Below are positions 59,501 through 64,000 of a DNA stretch of 64,000 bases, piece after piece (position 1 is the stretch's first letter; every line of letters begins with the position of its first letter). Source of the DNA: Oscarella lobularis. Taxonomy: Eukaryota; Porifera; Homoscleromorpha; Homosclerophorida; Oscarellidae. The notes beneath the pieces were generated by a model. The model made no database searches. It saw only the letters and a program-made list of their open reading frames with translations, and was not told the origin of the DNA. Location of the stretch: assembly GCF_947507565.1 (NCBI RefSeq), contig NC_089177.1, forward strand, positions 362,648 to 426,647. Direction: 5' to 3'. The translations under genes were made by a program, and so were the position numbers.

Positions 59501-62500
59501 ATATATTGCTTTCGTTTCACTGTTTCTACCACCATTTACCTCGCTCCAAACGAGACTGAGCCCCTTCTTCCAAAACACCATTTCCGCCAGGGGATGCTGT
59601 CCAATTTGACATTAGAACGCTACGTAGGAAACTTTTTCTCCACCCACTTACTTTCTCTGCGTCGGACATAGCCAGAGCGATCATTTCGTGCGAGAAAGCG
59701 GAAATCTTGGCAATCAAATGCGACCAGAATCCGGCTGGAACGTAGGCGAAACAATACTGCCGGTGCACGACACCTTGGGGAAAAAAAAAGAAATTGGCAT
59801 TCGCCTGACGCGCAGCAAACCCAAACGCACTTCCAGAAAATTTCCTAAGTCGCTCCACCGGCTTCTTCTCGGGAAGCAAACACGGAACAAGATATTGGCA
59901 ATCGTCAACAAATGCCAAAGCAATTTCGAACCTACAAAAAAAGAGCAGCAATTACAAAAACGTTGCGCCTTGCAAAAAAAGTCTGACTACACCCACTTTT
60001 CCAAAATATGCAATGACGCTTCGACCTTATTCTCTGGAAATATGTCGACGTAAAACTTCTTTAAACTCTCACGAGTCACAATCTATCAAAAATCGAGCAT
60101 TCAAACGCGTATGCATAAGAATTCGTACTCCATCGTGCGTCCGACGAGCCCCTTTGACTCTCGCCACCACTTCGCACAACCAGGCCGGATCGAGAATGAA
60201 ATAATCTTTCAGTAACCTAATGTTGCCGAAATGAATCAGAACGCCGTTCTCGCAAAGAAACTGAATGGCTTGGGGAAGTTGCTTGTCTGTCAGTTTGGCG
60301 CGAGTAGCCAAGCTGCAAAGCCTCCTACAAACATGCAAGGCCATTCTATCAATGAAATTTGTTTGGTTGAATAACTAACTGGTAAGTGATGGCAGGAAAC
60401 GAAGCGCTAATCGTTTTCGCCTCTTTCAAAACGGAATTCGCCAACGACTATAATAGGAGGTTAGTAAATCGAAAATCAGAAGCAAATCAATGAAGTACTG
60501 TACTTGGTAGGTTTTAGGCACCATTTTTCCCATGAGCGGCTCGCCATCACTCGTTGCACTGCAGAGAAAAAGTGCATGGGGACTCCAGTGCGGAACAACA
60601 AGGCAGACCTGGATATCGCCTGGACGACTTCGTCCCTAAGCGCTTTCACTCGATTGCTGCTGTTATAGATCGAATCCAGAAATACAATGTTTTTAGGAAA
60701 CCCTGCGTATAGACGAACTGAAATTCAATACATATACCACCGACATTCCTTACCAGGTTTCCCTTTCAGCTCCTCCAAAGCAGCTCGCACACTAGCGGCG
60801 TATTTGGCTAAAAAACAAATCAAAAACGCCCTCTACGACAAACACAGTATTACCTTCGACTTTTTCTATGTGCGTTCCTGCGACGAGAACGGTCGAACGC
60901 GGAGATTGCGCCTCGATATTCAGCAGCCACGACCGAACGGACTTCACCTCCGATCCCTCCGGCGACATCTGGTCGAACTTGAATACGACCATATAGACGG
61001 CGCGCGCCGCTTTGAAGCACTGATAGGCGCCGCGATACTTCGCGTCGCCCACAAATTCCCAACAGTGGATCCTGTATTCGACTTTAGACTCCGAAACCAA
61101 GTCGAAAGACGGAGTCTTTCGAAGCGTTTTTTTCGGATGAAACGACGTCCTGTCAGAAGACGCGTTCGATAAAGAATCGAAACAGTCCGTCTACTTACTT
61201 CCAGTAGATGATTTGAATTCCTTGTTTTTTCGCGTTTTCTTGTTGAGTGAGCGTAGAGAGTAGTTTCGATTTTCCGCAGCCTTTGTCGCCCAGTACAATC
61301 AATCGAAGGCGATAGTAACGTTCGGAGTCGTGCAGGGAGTATTTCAACATATTGATGATGTCGCTTGTTTTGGATCGAGTGACGTCGCACGGGAGATCCA
61401 CTTTCAATCCGTCCAAGTTCAACTGGTAAAAAAAGACAAAAGGCGTTTAAAAAGTGCTGCGCATTGTCAGGTTTTTTTCCCTACTTCCCACAGATCAGAC
61501 AGATTTCCCATTTCCAAAGGCAATTTCGTGATTTTCACGTTCGAGCTGATGTCCAAGGAAGTCAGCCGAGTCAGACGACCAATAGAAGGCGGAATCTTCG
61601 CAAAACGAGAATAGAACAGCGTACGTTTTCAAGAGAAGAAAAACTCACAGTGCGAAGTTGATTCTTCTTTAAATTCAGACGTCGTAGGAAGTTCCACTGT
61701 TCGTCAGCGGGGCCGCCAAAGTCAAGCTATGGAGAAAGAGAGGTGACGACATTATACGTATCGTTCTTCACTTTCTTAACCCATTCGATTTCATTGTCGG
61801 ATGCGGTGAGCGTGGAGAGAGATTTCGTCGCCCACTCGCTGGGACCGGGTAAGATGCAGAGTCCGTTCTTACTTATGTCGAGTACTTTGAGTCTACGCGG
61901 CCGTACGTTACTCAATCCCCAGTCCCGTCTCTGCCCCGGTATCATTCGTCTTACTTGGGTAATTTTAGTACGAAATCAGGCACGCGACTCTCCAACCCCA
62001 CAAAGCTGTTTGATAATTCCTTCGATCCGAAAGAATTGTCGCCGAGAAGAAGTTCTGAAAGTTCGCCGAGAAGCGATGCTTTTCTCGCCGTTGGCAGGGC
62101 AACTAAAAGAAGAAAACCCATCGTCAAGAGAAAGCTTGTAATCTATTTGGACTTACTTAGCTTGTTTTTGCCTAAGTCTAGAGTATCCAATTTCGGACAT
62201 CGTGACAGAAAGTCTTCCGGTAAAACGCCAATTTCGTTGTGAGATAGATTCAATTTTTTCAGGACGCTAATTCCCAGAGGCACGTTCAGCAATTCCCTAA
62301 TGCAATTGCTGTAGCGAGAGAAAACGACTTTTATAAGAACGCAAAAAGGAAAAAAATTGCGCTCCTACTGCGACAAATTCAAGCTGGTAAGATTAGGAGT
62401 CGACTTTCCAAGCCAAATAGGAAACGTCTGAATTTGATTATAAGCGAGATCCAATTCGACGAGAAGACACTTCTGCGTCGGAATCAGATCCAGCGGTGCA

Positions 62501-64000
62501 TTCATCGCCTGGATCTAAAAAGAGAGTCAAATACAGTTTCTCAATTAAAACAAGCACAAAATATTCGCACCTTATTGTGAGACAAATCGATTGCCTGAAT
62601 CGTTTTCAATTGAAAAACGTGAGCGGGAAACAGTTCAAAAGCGTTGTGCTGCAAATCGAGCCTCGTCAAACCCCTCAACGATTCCATCCACGCGACGGGA
62701 AAGCTCTCCAAAAGATTTTCACTCGCATTCAAGTGCTCCAAACCGCACAACTGTCGCAACATCTTCTCGTCGGCGTTCGCGACGGCGTCGAGCGACTCGA
62801 GCTCGTTCGCCGACACGTCCAAAACGCGCACCGAATTCGTCTTTTTCGATCCCTTCAAACGCAAACCCGCCGACGACGATCTCTTCCTCATCGCCGCCGG
62901 ATCCGATTCGGATCCGCCCGCCAATCCGCCCGCGTCCTCGTCCGACTTTAAACGCGAGCCTGTCGACGATTTCCTTATCGTCGCCTGATCCGAATCGTCG
63001 TCGGACGAGCCGAATTTTGGCGATGGCGTCGCTCGATTTCCCCAGCAAAACGACGGCGGATATCTCTCATTGAAGTGCAACGGCGACGGCGGAAGAGGCG
63101 TCCCGAAAAACGGCGGAAGAACCGCCTTCGGAATGCGACGTCGAGACTGAACCGGCGACGAACACGGCGACAAGTCGTCGCCGGAACTATCTTCGACGCC
63201 GCCATCGAACGTAGCGATGCGATTCATCGCTCGTCGAAGCAGAGTCGGACTGAACGTTCGATACGTCGAATGAATCCACTCGCGCGGCGCTCGAACGAAC
63301 GCCGATTGTCGAAACGGCAAATTGGCGCCGCTCTCCGTCCCGGCGAGACTCTTGCGTCGTTTCGCCAGCGGACGATCGGCGATTTTGATGCCGACGTCGG
63401 CGTGCGACGGCGTCATGAGCGATCCTTGCGAATCGCGTCGACCGAGCCCCGATCGTTTCGGTTGAAGTGTCTCCGGCTGCGGCGAGTCGTCCTTCGACGG
63501 GCGCCGTTCCGTGCTCATCTCGCGCGCCGCGCGCTTCATCTCCTCCATCGCGTCGTTCATCGTTTTCGTCTCTCGAAAATCCATTCGAATTCCGGCGACG
63601 TCGAGCGAAATGCATCGACGAATCGGCGTCGCCAATCGCTTCGACGACGTCACCGGCGACGTCTCTTCGACGAGCGACGGTCCGCGATGAAAAGGTCGTC
63701 GAACGGAGCCCAACTTGCGACGACGATCGTTAGGCGACGTGGACGTCGTTTGTTCTTCGTCGCGATCAACGATCGTCGCTAGAAGTGGACTCTTCATAAG
63801 AGATCCGCGTCGCATCGAGTAACTGTGTCGAGACGACGACGACGATTCGCTTGATAAGTTTTCGCTATCGGGATCGTTGTCGTCGACGGACGCGGTCGTG
63901 GAGGCAGGCGATAGAGGTCCGCTGCTGCTCGCTTCGTCGAACACCGGAGTCGCGGGTTCGCCTAGTGACGATTCGCCTATCGACGATCCGGACGAATATT
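56539..64000 (-). CDS. LRRK1: LRRK1-like ROCO protein kinase, 5' partial
   Basis: Minus-strand, many exons, open at the right edge. Order: a large Ser/Arg-rich exon (about 64000-62541) ending in LRRs ([35 protein letters not shown]), more LRRs to about 61650, a Roc GTPase (P-loop [11 protein letters not shown] near 61290; [16 protein letters not shown]), COR domain ([34 protein letters not shown]), a CPNC...CPNH pair typical of LRRK1, then a kinase ([33 protein letters not shown]), and a C-terminal WD40-like propeller ([27 protein letters not shown]). The APE motif reads RAPQV. Stop at 56539-56541. LRRK1 regulates Rab7/EGFR trafficking in vertebrates. Any N-terminal ankyrin region would be off-window. 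Confidence 0.88.

Overview
The window is a compact animal (metazoan) nuclear genome. Most genes have many short spliceosomal introns of about 45-60 nt, gene spacing is often below 100 bp, and GC content is moderate. The gene set mixes animal transcription factors (an EGR and two Glass-type zinc-finger genes), a cyclooxygenase, an LRRK1-type kinase and a SNRNP27 splicing factor. No vertebrate-type features or long introns are seen. An early-branching or compact invertebrate, for example a homoscleromorph sponge, would fit; this is inference, not demonstrated.

Layout. 1-15.3 kb: 3' part of an EGR gene (+), an NRBF2-like autophagy gene (-) divergent from a UBOX5/RNF37-like gene (+), Glass-like A (+), ZDHHC16-like palmitoyltransferase (-) divergent from an S28 serine carboxypeptidase (+, 15 exons rebuilt), and Glass-like B (+). 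15.6-27 kb: RNF103-like E3 ligase (-) divergent from a CCCH/helical-repeat protein (+), then FHIP2 (-) divergent from a secreted PEBP (+). 27.1-29.5 kb: two adjacent decayed genes, a purple/tartrate-resistant acid phosphatase and a polyamine-oxidase-like flavoprotein. 29.7-41 kb: an intronless MFS transporter, a large ARM-ILEI/FAM3-SPRY-SPRY protein, a cyclooxygenase ending in HDEL, and a divergent 7TM (Frizzled-like) gene, all +. 41-44.07 kb: three successive tandem-repeat arrays, two of them with hairpin-forming units, ending in a 200-N assembly gap. 44.07-64 kb: SNRNP27 3' part (+), then three closely packed minus-strand genes, RRP12, OPLAH and an LRRK1-like ROCO kinase that runs off the right edge.

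Themes. Four divergent gene pairs share only 54-263 bp between start codons. At least four introns need a GC-AG boundary to restore gapless family alignments. Several introns are multiples of three with no stop, so naive ORF calling reads through them. One exon is only 10 nt long. The most novel-looking items are the ARM-ILEI-SPRY-SPRY architecture, the Glass pair, and the palindromic satellite block next to the 7TM gene. Exon boundaries were read by eye from splice signals and from family similarity recalled from memory; no search was run.
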